From Pseudomonadota bacterium (lineage in GTDB: Bacteria > Pseudomonadota > Gammaproteobacteria > Burkholderiales > Chitinibacteraceae), in assembly GCA_026399755.1 (NCBI GenBank), contig JAPLQI010000105.1:1-64000 (forward strand): 64,000 bases of DNA. Direction: 5' to 3'. Shown piece after piece: positions 45,215 through 54,397 of the stretch. Position 1 is the first letter of the stretch. The number at the start of each line of letters is the position of its first letter. The notes below the pieces were generated by a model. That model worked only from the letters and a program-made list of their open reading frames with translations. It was not told where the DNA came from and did not search any database. Both the position numbers and the translations under genes were made by a program.

Positions 45215-46849
45215 TCACTTCGGGCTCTTCCACTCCAGTCTTTCCCAGTGCTGATCTTTGCGCTGATCTGCGCTAGGGCTGAGTTGTAGGCCGGTGTTGG
45301 AGAACTCGCCTAGCGCGGTGATATGCGGGATCAGATAGGTAACCGCGGCGTTTTGCAGCAGGGGTTGTGCTTTGCCTGGCAGCGTAGACATGGTGGCGGT
45401 GGTTAGGAGTTTGGAGAGCGCTTCTGGGGCGATATAGCCTTGTTTCGGGCCTTCCATTCTATCGGCCAGTGCGGCATAGCGTTTTTGCTGTACGGCCATG
45501 GCGGTGCTGACGAGTTTGCTGTCTGGCGAGAATACGATGGATGATCCGGATTGCGCCATGCTGACGTCAAAATAGCGGCCCAGCGTGAGCTTGTCGACAT
45601 CAGGCGCTGCGTCTTTGGCGTCTTTACTCAGGTTGCCATCGTCGGCGCTGACTGCGCGTTGCAAGAGCAGACCATCATCTTTTTTGCTTTTTCTGACAGG
45701 CAGGCGCGATGTTTCTTCGTCACGCAGGCCGGCTTCACTTGCGCCAATCAGCCAGTCAAATAGTTTGGGGGCGTGCTTGGAAAATTGCTTAGGCTCGCGG
45801 GTTTGTGCCAGCAGTAGTGGGGTGTAGATGGATGAATCTGGATACCAGCACACGCCTGCGGCAGGCTCTAGCTGCGCCAGCCATTCGGCGGGGATATTGG
45901 CTTTTTTGCTAACAGGCTTGAGTGTTTTCCAATCAACAGGGGCAGATAGACAAAGTGCAGCGCCATCGGGGGCGGATTGCCAGAGCGCCATGCCGTCCCA
46001 TTGGGTTTGCTGATTAAGCAGCACATGGCTGAACCAGCCGTTTTCTTTGCTGACATCCATGCGCAATGCTTTTACATTGGCAAAGAGGCTTTGATAGCCA
46101 AATGAAAGGTATTTCATATTCGCCACCACAGCATGCCCGCTGCTGGCGGCTTGCACGCCGTAATGCTGGAGTAAAGGATTGGCCTTGTCATCAAGCAGGC
46201 CGCCGAAGATTTTAGTCCACGCCGCAGCCTGCTTGCCTTCCAGCCAGCTTTTATCAGAAAACACGACTAGCTTATTATTTTGGCTAAAAAACCAGATGGC
46301 GTCGTCGTTACCATATTGCAATTTATACAATGGCACTTTGGCGATACTGCCATCCACGCTAAGCTGGCTATCGCTTAATGAGGCCTTAGCCACCCATTGC
46401 AGCAGGCTGGCAAAATTGTTTTTTGTGATGCGCAGCACCCAATGCCCTGGCCGGCCATCGTCGCTTTTCCACATCGCCATTTCGGCGGGCTCAGAAAGCA
46501 GCGCATTCATAAAACGGTCTTGCAGATCAAGCTCGTGCTCAAAAGCAATCCGCCTGAGCGAGCCTTCTAGGCCTAGTTTGTCTGGATGATGCTCGTAATA
46601 ATCCACTGCGTCTTCGGTAAGCACTTTTTTAAGCAGCGGCACTTGCATCAGCGCGGCAGGCAGCTGCGCCAAATTAGGGGTCGCCAGCACAACATCAGGT
46701 GCTGCCAAGCCTGCAGCCAGCGCAATAATCGGCGTATCTAGCTTGGGCGGGATTTCTTTGTTTGGCTTGAAAACCCAGTAAGCCCCAAGCGCGGTAACGC
46801 TGCCAAGGGTCAGTGCCAACATCCATTTTAAGGAGATTTTTTTCATCAT
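45215..46849 (-). CDS. yfaA: DUF2138 protein, YfaA-like
   Basis: A 544-residue protein with an N-terminal membrane anchor or signal (LKWMLALTLGSVTALGAYWVF). The rest is periplasmic: DTPIIALAAGLAAPDVVLATPNLAQLPAALMQVPLLKKVLTEDAVDYYEHHPDKLGLEGSLRRIAFEH, similar to the DUF2138 family. Its position as first gene of the yfaA-T-S-Q-P series supports the name. Biochemical role unknown. A dispersed repeat and a G+C-rich element separate it from yfaT. Confidence 0.82.
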   Translation of the reverse strand: MMKKISLKWMLALTLGSVTALGAYWVFKPNKEIPPKLDTPIIALAAGLAAPDVVLATPNLAQLPAALMQVPLLKKVLTEDAVDYYEHHPDKLGLEGSLRRIAFEHELDLQDRFMNALLSEPAEMAMWKSDDGRPGHWVLRITKNNFASLLQWVAKASLSDSQLSVDGSIAKVPLYKLQYGNDDAIWFFSQNNKLVVFSDKSWLEGKQAAAWTKIFGGLLDDKANPLLQHYGVQAASSGHAVVANMKYLSFGYQSLFANVKALRMDVSKENGWFSHVLLNQQTQWDGMALWQSAPDGAALCLSAPVDWKTLKPVSKKANIPAEWLAQLEPAAGVCWYPDSSIYTPLLLAQTREPKQFSKHAPKLFDWLIGASEAGLRDEETSRLPVRKSKKDDGLLLQRAVSADDGNLSKDAKDAAPDVDKLTLGRYFDVSMAQSGSSIVFSPDSKLVSTAMAVQQKRYAALADRMEGPKQGYIAPEALSKLLTTATMSTLPGKAQPLLQNAAVTYLIPHITALGEFSNTGLQLSPSADQRKDQHWERLEWKSPK

Positions 46850-46878
46850 CTTTTCGCTGGCTAGTACGCAGTAGCGTC

Positions 46879-47004
46879 AAACCCAAACCTTGAAGCACGG
46901 AGGAAGGGGAGAGATCGGAGGGTCACAGAGAAAAACATAATAGAAGGTTTTCTCCGTGAAATGCCGTGTTCTCAGAGGTCCCCGTGCTTCAAGGGTGGAT
47001 TTTT
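46879..47004. repeat. Dispersed inverted repeat (CACGGAG family), copy 7
   Basis: Left arm AAACCCAAACCTTGAAGCAC, GGAGGGTCACAGAGAAA. Right arm TTTTCTCCGTGAAATGCCG, CCGTGCTTCAAGGGTGGAT. It lies just upstream of the yfaA-like gene. Confidence 0.9.
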
Positions 47005-47125
47005 GTGTGAGGCATTATTTCTGCTGCTGTCTATTAGGATTGGTGTCTCTGGATTGTAAGCTATTTGGTGACTAAGTATTATAGGGTGAAATATCTGCGT
47101 CAGGCTTTTTGCCTTGTTTTTTAAG

Positions 47126-47161
47126 CAAAAAAATACCCTTAGGCGTACCTAAAGGTATTTT
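47126..47161 (-). terminator. Probable pepN terminator
   Basis: On the minus strand, a 13-bp stem with one mismatch (47148-47160 against 47131-47143, loop of 4) is followed by seven T (A-run 47127-47133 on the plus strand). It is about 140 bases past the pepN stop. The rest of the 46850-47302 gap contains the two repeat copies and nothing else recognisable. Confidence 0.8.
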
Positions 47162-47239
47162 GTGTTTACGGATGATCCGCTTAGCTACTGAAATTACTTA
47201 GCAATTAATATTGCACGGTACGACATAGCTTAAGTCCAG

Positions 47240-47278
47240 TTTTTCTCCCTTTCCTTCGTGGTTCAAGGTTTGGGTTTT
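47240..47278. repeat. Dispersed repeat (CACGGAG family), copy 8, degenerate right half
   Basis: TTTTTCTCCC, CCTTCGTGGTTCAAGG, TTTGGGTTTTG. It is a decayed right arm directly after the pepN stop. Confidence 0.75.
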
Positions 47279-47302
47279 GCTACGTCATATTTGCTTCGTA
47301 AA

Positions 47303-49921
47303 TCAGCTCAGCGCTTTATTCACAATCTCAGCCAAATCGCTGGATAAATCATCCTGCTGGGCAATGCGTTGTAGCTCGGCTTGCATCATTTGCTTGCGTT
47401 GTGGTTCCATTTTTTTCCAGCGGTTAAAGCTAGAAGCCAGGCGGGCTGCCACTTGCGGGTTGATTTTGTCGAGTTCAATAATTCGATCTGCGGCAAAAGC
47501 ATAGCCATAGCCGTCTGCTGCATGGAAATGCACCGCATTTTGCAGGCAGAAACCCATAATCAACGAGCGTACTTTATTCGGGTTTTTGATCGAAAACGCC
47601 GGATGATCCATTAGCGCTTGCACACGGCTGAGTGCGCCTGGGCGGCGGCTGGTGGATTGCAGGGCAAACCATTTATCCATGACCAGTGCGTCGTCGTGCC
47701 ATTGCACCGCAAAATCTGCCAGCTGTGTTTCGCCGCCATCACGGTTGACCAGTGCTTTGAGCGCGGCAAGGCGGTCGGTCATATTGTCGGAAAGGCGATA
47801 TTGCTTGCTCAGCAGCTCGGTGACTAAGGGCTCATCCAGCTCGGCTAAGTAATCTAAGCAGATGTTTTTCAGGCTGCGTTTACCCGCGTTTTCATACAGG
47901 TAGGCGCTGCCATCGTTGAGCTTATTGTAAGTGGCGATTAGCTCGGCGCGTAATTCGCGGGCGATTTGCGCTTTGACGCTGCGATGCACCCGATGCAATT
48001 GCGCAGGGTTTACGCTATCAATTTGCTCGAGCAGGTAGTTTTCACGTGGCAGATCCAGCATCAGTGCAATCAAGGAAGGATCGAGCTTTTCGCTCAATAC
48101 CTTACGTAGCGCATTGATAAAGCTGGCTGGCGCGAGTGGATTGTCAACGTTGCTGGCGTACAGCGATAGCAGCAGGTTTTTGGCGAAGGTATTGGCGGCT
48201 TCCCAGCGATTAAAGGCATCGCTGTCGTTTGCCATCAGAAACACCAGCTCTTCATCGCTGTATGCGTAGCTCAGCTTCACCGGTGCAGAAAAATCACGCA
48301 GCAAGGATGGCGTTGGCGCTTCGTCAATATTGATAAAGCTAAAGCTGTGGTTGGTGGCGGTTAGCTCTAGTACACGCGTTGTGCCCTGTGCTACCGCTTC
48401 GCCTGCTAATTGCAGCGGCAAGTCTTTGCCGCTCTTATCTAGTAGGCCGAGTGCCAATGGAATATGGAAAGGGCGCTTTTCGGCTTGGCCAGGTGTGGCG
48501 GGGCAGCTTTGGCTGATCTTTAGGGTGTAAGTTTTTGCATCAGCATCGTATTGGCTGGTGATGGCCAATTCTGGTGTGCCTGCTTGCTTATACCATTCTT
48601 CAAACTGAGTCAGATCTACGCCGTTGGCGTCAGACATTGCAGCGCGGAAATCATCGCACGTCACCGCCTGACCATCGTGGCGCTTAAAGTAAAGGTCCAT
48701 TCCCTTACGGAAGCCTGCCTTACCTAGGAGGGTGGCATACATGCGAACCACTTCCGAGCCTTTCTCGTAAATGGTCATGGTGTAGAAATTATTAATTTCT
48801 GAGTAAGCTTCTGGGCGTACCGAGTGCGCTTGCGGGCCAGCATCTTCGGCAAATTGCATTTCGCGCAGTGCTTTCACATTATTAATACGCTCAACTGAGC
48901 GGCTGCCGATATCGCTAGAGAATTCTTGGTCGCGATAAACCGTTAGTCCTTCTTTGAGGCTGAGCTGGAACCAATCGCGACAGGTCACCCGATTACCAGT
49001 CCAGTTATGGAAGTATTCGTGTGCAACTACGGCATCGATGCCATCAAAATCAACGTCAGTGGCGGTTTCAGGCTTGGCCAACACATATTTGGTGTTGAAA
49101 ATATTCAGGCCTTTGTTTTCCATCGCGCCCATATTGAAGTCGCTGGTGGCAACGATCATATAAGTATCTAGATCGTATTCAAGGCCAAAGCGTTCTTCAT
49201 CCCAGCGCATGGCTTTTTTAATAGCGGCCATGGCGTGGTGGCATTTATCCAAATTGCCCGGCTCTACAAAAATCTCCAGCGCCACTTGGCGGCCACTTGG
49301 CGTGGTGTGCTGATCGGCCAGCATGACTAATTTACCTGCGACTAGCGCAAACAAATAAGCCGGCTTTTTAAAGGGATCGACCCATTTAACCCAGTGACGG
49401 TTTTTATCCATCTGGCCGCTATCGACGCGATTGCCATTAGAAAGCAGTACTGGGTAGCGGGTTTTATCGGCAATGATGGTGGTGGTAAATTTAGCCATCA
49501 CATCAGGGCGATCTAAGTAATAAGTAATCTTGCGAAAGCCTTCGGCCTCGCACTGGGTAATAAAATTACCGCTCGAAACATACAGCCCATTTAAGCTGGT
49601 GTTGGTGAGCGGATTAATCAGGGTCACGATTTCTAGAATGGCTTCGTCGGGCATGGCCGAAATGACTAAGCCTTTGGCAGAAATCGTATAGGTATCCGCC
49701 TTGAGTGGCGCGCCGTCTAACTTGATTGATTCAAGTGTCAGCTCTTCGCCTGCCAGCTCCAATGGTAATTGGGGAGCGGCCTCAGGATTACGTTTGAGTA
49801 CCAAGCGGGATTTCACCCGAGTTTGGTTCTCGATCAGCTCAAAAGTGAGATCCACTCGGTCGATTAAAAAGGCCGGAGGAGTGTAATCGAGGCGATTAAT
49901 TGAAGTGCTTTGGAGTGTCAT
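47303..49921 (-). CDS. pepN: Aminopeptidase N (M1 family)
   Basis: Zinc aminopeptidase that removes N-terminal residues from peptides in the cytosol. The 872-residue length matches the bacterial PepN group. The exopeptidase motif GAMENKGLNIF is followed by the zinc site VVAHEYFHNWTGNRVTCRDWFQLSLKEGLTV (HExxH, then a downstream Glu). The catalytic Tyr region MTIYEKGSEVVRMY is present. It is divergent from the cysI operon. Confidence 0.97.
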   Translation of the reverse strand: MTLQSTSINRLDYTPPAFLIDRVDLTFELIENQTRVKSRLVLKRNPEAAPQLPLELAGEELTLESIKLDGAPLKADTYTISAKGLVISAMPDEAILEIVTLINPLTNTSLNGLYVSSGNFITQCEAEGFRKITYYLDRPDVMAKFTTTIIADKTRYPVLLSNGNRVDSGQMDKNRHWVKWVDPFKKPAYLFALVAGKLVMLADQHTTPSGRQVALEIFVEPGNLDKCHHAMAAIKKAMRWDEERFGLEYDLDTYMIVATSDFNMGAMENKGLNIFNTKYVLAKPETATDVDFDGIDAVVAHEYFHNWTGNRVTCRDWFQLSLKEGLTVYRDQEFSSDIGSRSVERINNVKALREMQFAEDAGPQAHSVRPEAYSEINNFYTMTIYEKGSEVVRMYATLLGKAGFRKGMDLYFKRHDGQAVTCDDFRAAMSDANGVDLTQFEEWYKQAGTPELAITSQYDADAKTYTLKISQSCPATPGQAEKRPFHIPLALGLLDKSGKDLPLQLAGEAVAQGTTRVLELTATNHSFSFINIDEAPTPSLLRDFSAPVKLSYAYSDEELVFLMANDSDAFNRWEAANTFAKNLLLSLYASNVDNPLAPASFINALRKVLSEKLDPSLIALMLDLPRENYLLEQIDSVNPAQLHRVHRSVKAQIARELRAELIATYNKLNDGSAYLYENAGKRSLKNICLDYLAELDEPLVTELLSKQYRLSDNMTDRLAALKALVNRDGGETQLADFAVQWHDDALVMDKWFALQSTSRRPGALSRVQALMDHPAFSIKNPNKVRSLIMGFCLQNAVHFHAADGYGYAFAADRIIELDKINPQVAARLASSFNRWKKMEPQRKQMMQAELQRIAQQDDLSSDLAEIVNKALS

Positions 49922-50384
49922 GCTGTGGATTCAAAGTTCGATTGAAATGCGAGGATACTCTTCGTGCAAGAGCCATGTAAACAAATCGCCATCGTGGTTA
50001 TCCCATACGATTGTTTTATGCCAGACAAGCGCAAGGTAAATAATACGCAGTACATTGTTTTACTGAGGGTTTTTGCGGTGCATCGCACTAGCTCGTTTAA
50101 AAAATAGTGGCAGTGCTGCACAGTAGTGGCCGTGCTTAGGGGGTGTTTAAATTTACGGGGCCTTCTTTTTACTTATGAAGGGAAGCCTGTATATGCCGAA
50201 TGCAGCCTAACCTTATTCAAAAATAGTCATTTGGTTTGCAAAGTGCCGCTGGTATAGTCTGAGGCACAAATAGGCTTAAATGCTGAGCGCTCTCGGGTAG
50301 ATAATCTCTGCAAGTAGTGAGATTTTCTGCCCTTTTTATTGCGGCATTTAACACATAGCCCGATCTCTTCTTTGGATGATTCAG
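49922..50384. other. Divergent intergenic region pepN / cysI
   Basis: 463 bases without a credible gene. It must hold both promoters and the likely cysI control region. Only a weak stem (CCTTC 50160-50164 with GAAGG near 50176) was noted. No CysB site can be called by eye. Confidence 0.6.
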
Positions 50385-52046
50385 ATGTATATCTACGACG
50401 ACTACGACCAACGCATCGTAGACCAGCGTGTGGTTCAGTACCGTGATCAAACCCGCCGCTTTATAGCCGGTGAGCTAAGTGACGAAGAATTTCGCCCGCT
50501 GCGTTTGCAAAACGGCCTTTATATCCAGCGCCATGCCCCTATGTTGCGCGTGGCGATTCCCTATGGGCATCTGACTAGCATCCAATTACGTAAACTGGCA
50601 GAAATTGCGCGTAAATATGATAAAGATTATGCGCACTTTACCACTCGCCAAAATCTGCAATATAACTGGCCCAAATTAGAAGATGTGCCTGATATTCTGG
50701 CTGAATTAGCGACTGTGCAAATGCACGCTATTCAGACTTCGGGTAACTGTATTCGCAATACCACCTCGGATCAGTTTGCCGGTGTGGCGCACGATGAATT
50801 ACTTGACCCGCGCCCTTGGTGCGAAATCATTCGCCAATGGTCGACGTTCCATCCAGAATTTGCCCATTTGCCACGTAAATTTAAAATTGCCGTCAATGGC
50901 GCAGTAGAAGATCGCGCAGCAATTTGGGTGCACGATATTGGTTTAAATGTGGTGCAAAATGAAGTCGGTGAAATTGGCTTTAAAGTGATTGCAGGGGGTG
51001 GCTTAGGCCGCACGCCGATTATTGGCAGCGTAATTCGTGAGTTTTTACCTAGTATTCATTTGCTGACATATTTAGACGCGGTATTGCGTGTATATAACCG
51101 CTATGGCCGTCGTGATAATAAATATAAAGCGCGAATTAAAATCCTAGTTAAAGCCATGACGCCCGAGGTATTCGCCAGCAAAGTTGAAACAGAATGGGCG
51201 TTTTTAAAAGATGGCCCACAAACTTTAACGGCTGCCGAAATCGATAGAATGAAAGGCTTCTTTACCGTGCCGGATTACACTGCTTTTGCAGGGGACGATA
51301 CAGGCTTTGTTCAACAGCAATTAGAGAACAAAGCGTTTGCCCGCTGGGTAGAGCGCAATGTGTTTAAGCATAAGCAAGCAGGCTATGCCGCTGTTACGCT
51401 CAGCCTTAAAAAGCATGGCGCTGCACCGGGGGATGCTTCTAGCGATCAATTGGCTGCCGTAGCCGATTTGGCTGACGCTTATTCCTTTGGTGAATTGCGT
51501 GTTTCGCATGAGCAGAATTTGATTCTGGCCGATGTAAAACAAGCTGATTTATTCGAGCTTTGGGAAAAAGCCAAAGCGATTGGTTTTGCTACACCCAATA
51601 TTGGCTTAATGACCGATGTAATTTGCTGCCCCGGCGGCGATTTCTGCTCGTTAGCCAATGCCAAATCAATCCCGATTGCCATTGCAATTCAAGCGCGCTT
51701 TGATGATTTAGATTATCTGCATGATCTGGGCGAAATTGATTTAAATATGTCGGGCTGTATGAACGCCTGTGGCCATCACCATGTCGGTAATATCGGCATT
51801 TTAGGCGTCGATAAAAATGGCTCCGAATGGTATCAGGTGTCCTTGGGCGGGCGTCAGGGTAATCAGGCTACTTTAGCTAAAGTGGTTGGGCCTTCTTTTG
51901 CCCAGGAACAAATGCCAGATGTCATCGAAAAAATCATGGCTGTATTTGTAGAAAATCGCTTGGGCGAAGAGCGCTTTATTGATGTGTTTGATCGCATTGG
52001 TATGCTGCCCTTTAAGACCCGCGTTTATGCAAAGGAGATTGCATAA
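50385..52046 (+). CDS. cysI: Sulfite reductase hemoprotein (CysI-type nitrite/sulfite reductase)
   Basis: Reduces sulfite to sulfide for cysteine synthesis using siroheme coupled to a 4Fe-4S cluster. The 553-residue chain has two ferredoxin-like repeats. DYAHFTTRQNLQYNW and SGNCIRNTTSDQFAG belong to the substrate/siroheme region. The cluster ligands are CPGGDFC and, in LNMSGCMNACGHHHVG, CMNAC (Cx5C...Cx3C). The start at MYIYDDYDQRIVDQR is chosen by homologue pattern; an ATG nine bases earlier exists. The stop overlaps the DUF934 start by one base. Confidence 0.93.
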   Translation: MYIYDDYDQRIVDQRVVQYRDQTRRFIAGELSDEEFRPLRLQNGLYIQRHAPMLRVAIPYGHLTSIQLRKLAEIARKYDKDYAHFTTRQNLQYNWPKLEDVPDILAELATVQMHAIQTSGNCIRNTTSDQFAGVAHDELLDPRPWCEIIRQWSTFHPEFAHLPRKFKIAVNGAVEDRAAIWVHDIGLNVVQNEVGEIGFKVIAGGGLGRTPIIGSVIREFLPSIHLLTYLDAVLRVYNRYGRRDNKYKARIKILVKAMTPEVFASKVETEWAFLKDGPQTLTAAEIDRMKGFFTVPDYTAFAGDDTGFVQQQLENKAFARWVERNVFKHKQAGYAAVTLSLKKHGAAPGDASSDQLAAVADLADAYSFGELRVSHEQNLILADVKQADLFELWEKAKAIGFATPNIGLMTDVICCPGGDFCSLANAKSIPIAIAIQARFDDLDYLHDLGEIDLNMSGCMNACGHHHVGNIGILGVDKNGSEWYQVSLGGRQGNQATLAKVVGPSFAQEQMPDVIEKIMAVFVENRLGEERFIDVFDRIGMLPFKTRVYAKEIA

Positions 52047-52546
52047 TGGCGCGCATAATTAAAGATGCTGTAATTGTGAATTGTGATGCTGAGTTGCTAC
52101 GCCTTAGTGACGATGGCAGCTTTGCTGTGCTGCCTGCTAGCGGGCTAGTGATTGTGCCGCTAGCTCAGTACTTGGCGCAAAAAACAGCGTTGACGAGCCG
52201 TGGTGATTTTGGCGTGTGGTTTGCGCCCGACGATGAGCCGGAAAGCTTGGGTGCAGAGGCCGCTAGCCTTGCGCTAATTGCCGTGGAGTTTCCTGCGTTT
52301 ACCGATGGTCGCGGCTTTTCAATTGGCCGCATTTTGCGCGAGCGCTTTGGTTTTGTGGGCGAATTGCGTGCCTTTGGCGATGTCTTTAAGGACACGATGG
52401 GCTATTTAAGGCGCTGTGGTTTTAATGCCTTTGTCGTAAAAAGTGATAAAAATCTAGAAGATGCTCTATTGGGTTTAAATGATCTTCCAGAAGCGTATCA
52501 AACAGGTATCGATCAGCAGCAGCCATTGTTTAGACGTCGCGCTTAA
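52046..52546 (+). CDS. DUF934 protein, sulfite-reductase partner
   Basis: A 166-residue protein of the DUF934 family, which accompanies cysI in betaproteobacteria and is thought to help sulfite reduction. EFPAFTDGRGFSIGRILRERFGFVGELRAFGDVFKDTMGYLRRCGFNAF is the family core. It is translationally coupled to cysI (TAATG). cysH, cysD and cysN do not follow here, so the assimilation genes are split in this genome. Confidence 0.93.
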   Translation: MARIIKDAVIVNCDAELLRLSDDGSFAVLPASGLVIVPLAQYLAQKTALTSRGDFGVWFAPDDEPESLGAEAASLALIAVEFPAFTDGRGFSIGRILRERFGFVGELRAFGDVFKDTMGYLRRCGFNAFVVKSDKNLEDALLGLNDLPEAYQTGIDQQQPLFRRRA

Positions 52547-52645
52547 ATTATATTTTTTATAGGGGAACTACTTTTTATAAGCGGCGTCTAATTTATATTG
52601 TTGAATATTAATGCCTGATTTACAGGCGGGTTTGGAGATCTGAGT

Positions 52646-53029
52646 ATGAGTGCATTACCCCCAATTACCGTATCGACCTTAGATAGCGACCGTCTTTATG
52701 CCTTGCTCGATAAATTGCCTGCAAATGCTTTTCCTGATTTAGATGCATTGGAAGCAGAATTAGCGCGTGCCACGGTACTAGAGCAAGCCGATATGCCGGT
52801 TAATGTGGTGTCTATGCATTCCACCGCGCGTTTTTTAATGACGCCGGGAGATAAAGAATTTGAGCTGACTTTATGTTTTCCGCATGAGGTCAATGGAGAG
52901 GCGGGTAAAGTGTCGGTGACGGCTCCAGTAGGAAGCGCTTTATTGGGCTTGTCGGTAGGGCAAAGTATTGATTGGCCAGCACCGAGTGGTAAAGAGGTAA
53001 AAGTTAAAATATTAAGCGTTAGCAGATAA
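52646..53029 (+). CDS. rnk: Nucleoside diphosphate kinase regulator Rnk
   Basis: A 127-residue two-part protein: a short N-terminal helical region (about 1-50) and a GreA/GreB-like C-terminal domain with VSMHSTARFLMTPGDKEFELTLCFPHE and KVSVTAPVGSALLGLSVGQSIDWP. Rnk binds RNA polymerase in the secondary channel and affects nucleotide pools. A strong terminator follows. Confidence 0.92.
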   Translation: MSALPPITVSTLDSDRLYALLDKLPANAFPDLDALEAELARATVLEQADMPVNVVSMHSTARFLMTPGDKEFELTLCFPHEVNGEAGKVSVTAPVGSALLGLSVGQSIDWPAPSGKEVKVKILSVSR

Positions 53030-53041
53030 TATTGAACGCAT

Positions 53042-53085
53042 AAAAAAACACCGGCATATTTTATATGTATGCGGTGTTTTTTTTA
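53042..53085. terminator. Bidirectional terminator between rnk and the EAL-HDOD gene
   Basis: An A-rich left arm ending ACACCGGCATA and a right arm TATGCGGTGTTTTTTTT form a long stem with T-runs on both strands, between convergent genes. Confidence 0.9.
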
Positions 53086-53097
53086 CGTGTTCTATTT

Positions 53098-54300
53098 TTA
53101 GCCTAATTCATTGGCCCAGCTCATGGCGCTAAGTAGGTCATCAAAATCGCTAGGAATTTCATTGCTAATATGAGGGTTATTGTCTTCAGCGAGTAGCGCT
53201 TGATTCAGTAATTCCCCCAGTGCGTTGTTTTTACCTGTTAGCGCATCACGCACATCATCATTTAAATTAAGCTGCTCGATAAGCTCTTGAAGTGGTGCAT
53301 TAAAAAGCACATCAATTAATGAAAACATGCCCACCATAAAGGCCTGATCTGCAAAGATTTGGTCGCGTGGTTTTTTTTTTAATGCGAGCAGCTCCATAAA
53401 TTTACCGCGAATTGCCGCAGTTTGAACGAGGGGATTGCTACCGATATTTTTTCCTGATTGCTGCACATAGGCTAATAGATGAATCCAGCGGCCAAGCTGG
53501 CGGCGGCCTAATACGGTAATGGCGGCGGCAAGACTATCAATTTTTTTGGGCGTGCCTGAGCCCACTGAATTTACGAGTTTAAGTAGATTGATGGTTAGAT
53601 CTGGGGAATGCTTAAATGACAATTCAATATCGTGGTTATCGGCATTGCTATTAATCAGGCCTAATAAGCGCAATAAAGCCAATTGTGAGGGCTGGGGTTT
53701 ACTGCCCGATAAAATTGTTGGTTTGGCAAAGTAATAGCCTTGGAATAAATCAAACCCAAGCTTCATACAGAGTTGATGTTGATCGGGGTTATCTACTTTC
53801 TCTGCCAAAATTTGTAAAGGATAGGGGCGAAGCTCCTTGATCAAGGCACTCATTTGCGCTCTTTCCATGCCCATGACTTCTAGCTTGGCAAAGCTTAGAT
53901 GGGGCAGGAGTGCCCTTTGCTTGTTATCCAAATGAATGATGTCATCGAGGGCGAGTTTAAAGCCTTTCTTTTTGAGTGCAAGGCAGCGCTCAATAATGAC
54001 GGGAGTGATTTCAACGGTTTCTAAAATTTCTAAAACAACTTGCTGTGGTGGGAGCAATTCCAATACGTCAGACATGAGTAAATCTGCGCTGACATTAATG
54101 AAGCCTAATTTGTCGCCCAACACGCTGCTTGCCCCTAGCGTGCTGAAAGCATGTTGAATGACATCTAGCGTGGCCAGGAAGTCATCGGGGACGATGGCTT
54201 CGTTACGCTGGCTGCTGTTTCTGAATAATAATTCATAAGCCACCAGCTCTTGCTGACGATTTAGAATGGGCTGACGTCCCAGATGATATGAATTTTGCAT
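53098..54300 (-). CDS. EAL-HDOD signalling protein (degenerate EAL)
   Basis: A 400-residue YuxH-type protein. The N-terminal EAL-like domain (about 1-200) reads YELLFRN where active phosphodiesterases have EALxR, and LALDDIIHLDN and LQILAEKVDN are partly retained, so cyclic di-GMP hydrolysis is doubtful. The HDOD domain covers about 200-390 (DLTINLLKLVNS, ITVLGRRQLGRWIHLL). Such proteins act as signalling adaptors, often in motility or biofilm control. It is monocistronic. Confidence 0.88.
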   Translation of the reverse strand: MQNSYHLGRQPILNRQQELVAYELLFRNSSQRNEAIVPDDFLATLDVIQHAFSTLGASSVLGDKLGFINVSADLLMSDVLELLPPQQVVLEILETVEITPVIIERCLALKKKGFKLALDDIIHLDNKQRALLPHLSFAKLEVMGMERAQMSALIKELRPYPLQILAEKVDNPDQHQLCMKLGFDLFQGYYFAKPTILSGSKPQPSQLALLRLLGLINSNADNHDIELSFKHSPDLTINLLKLVNSVGSGTPKKIDSLAAAITVLGRRQLGRWIHLLAYVQQSGKNIGSNPLVQTAAIRGKFMELLALKKKPRDQIFADQAFMVGMFSLIDVLFNAPLQELIEQLNLNDDVRDALTGKNNALGELLNQALLAEDNNPHISNEIPSDFDDLLSAMSWANELG

Positions 54301-54397
54301 GGCCGTCTGAGTAAAGGTGAGTAATCCAGTCTAGTCGTAAATTTTTAAGACCGATGAACTCAGTTTTACTTTGTTGAGACCCGACAAGATAATCGGT

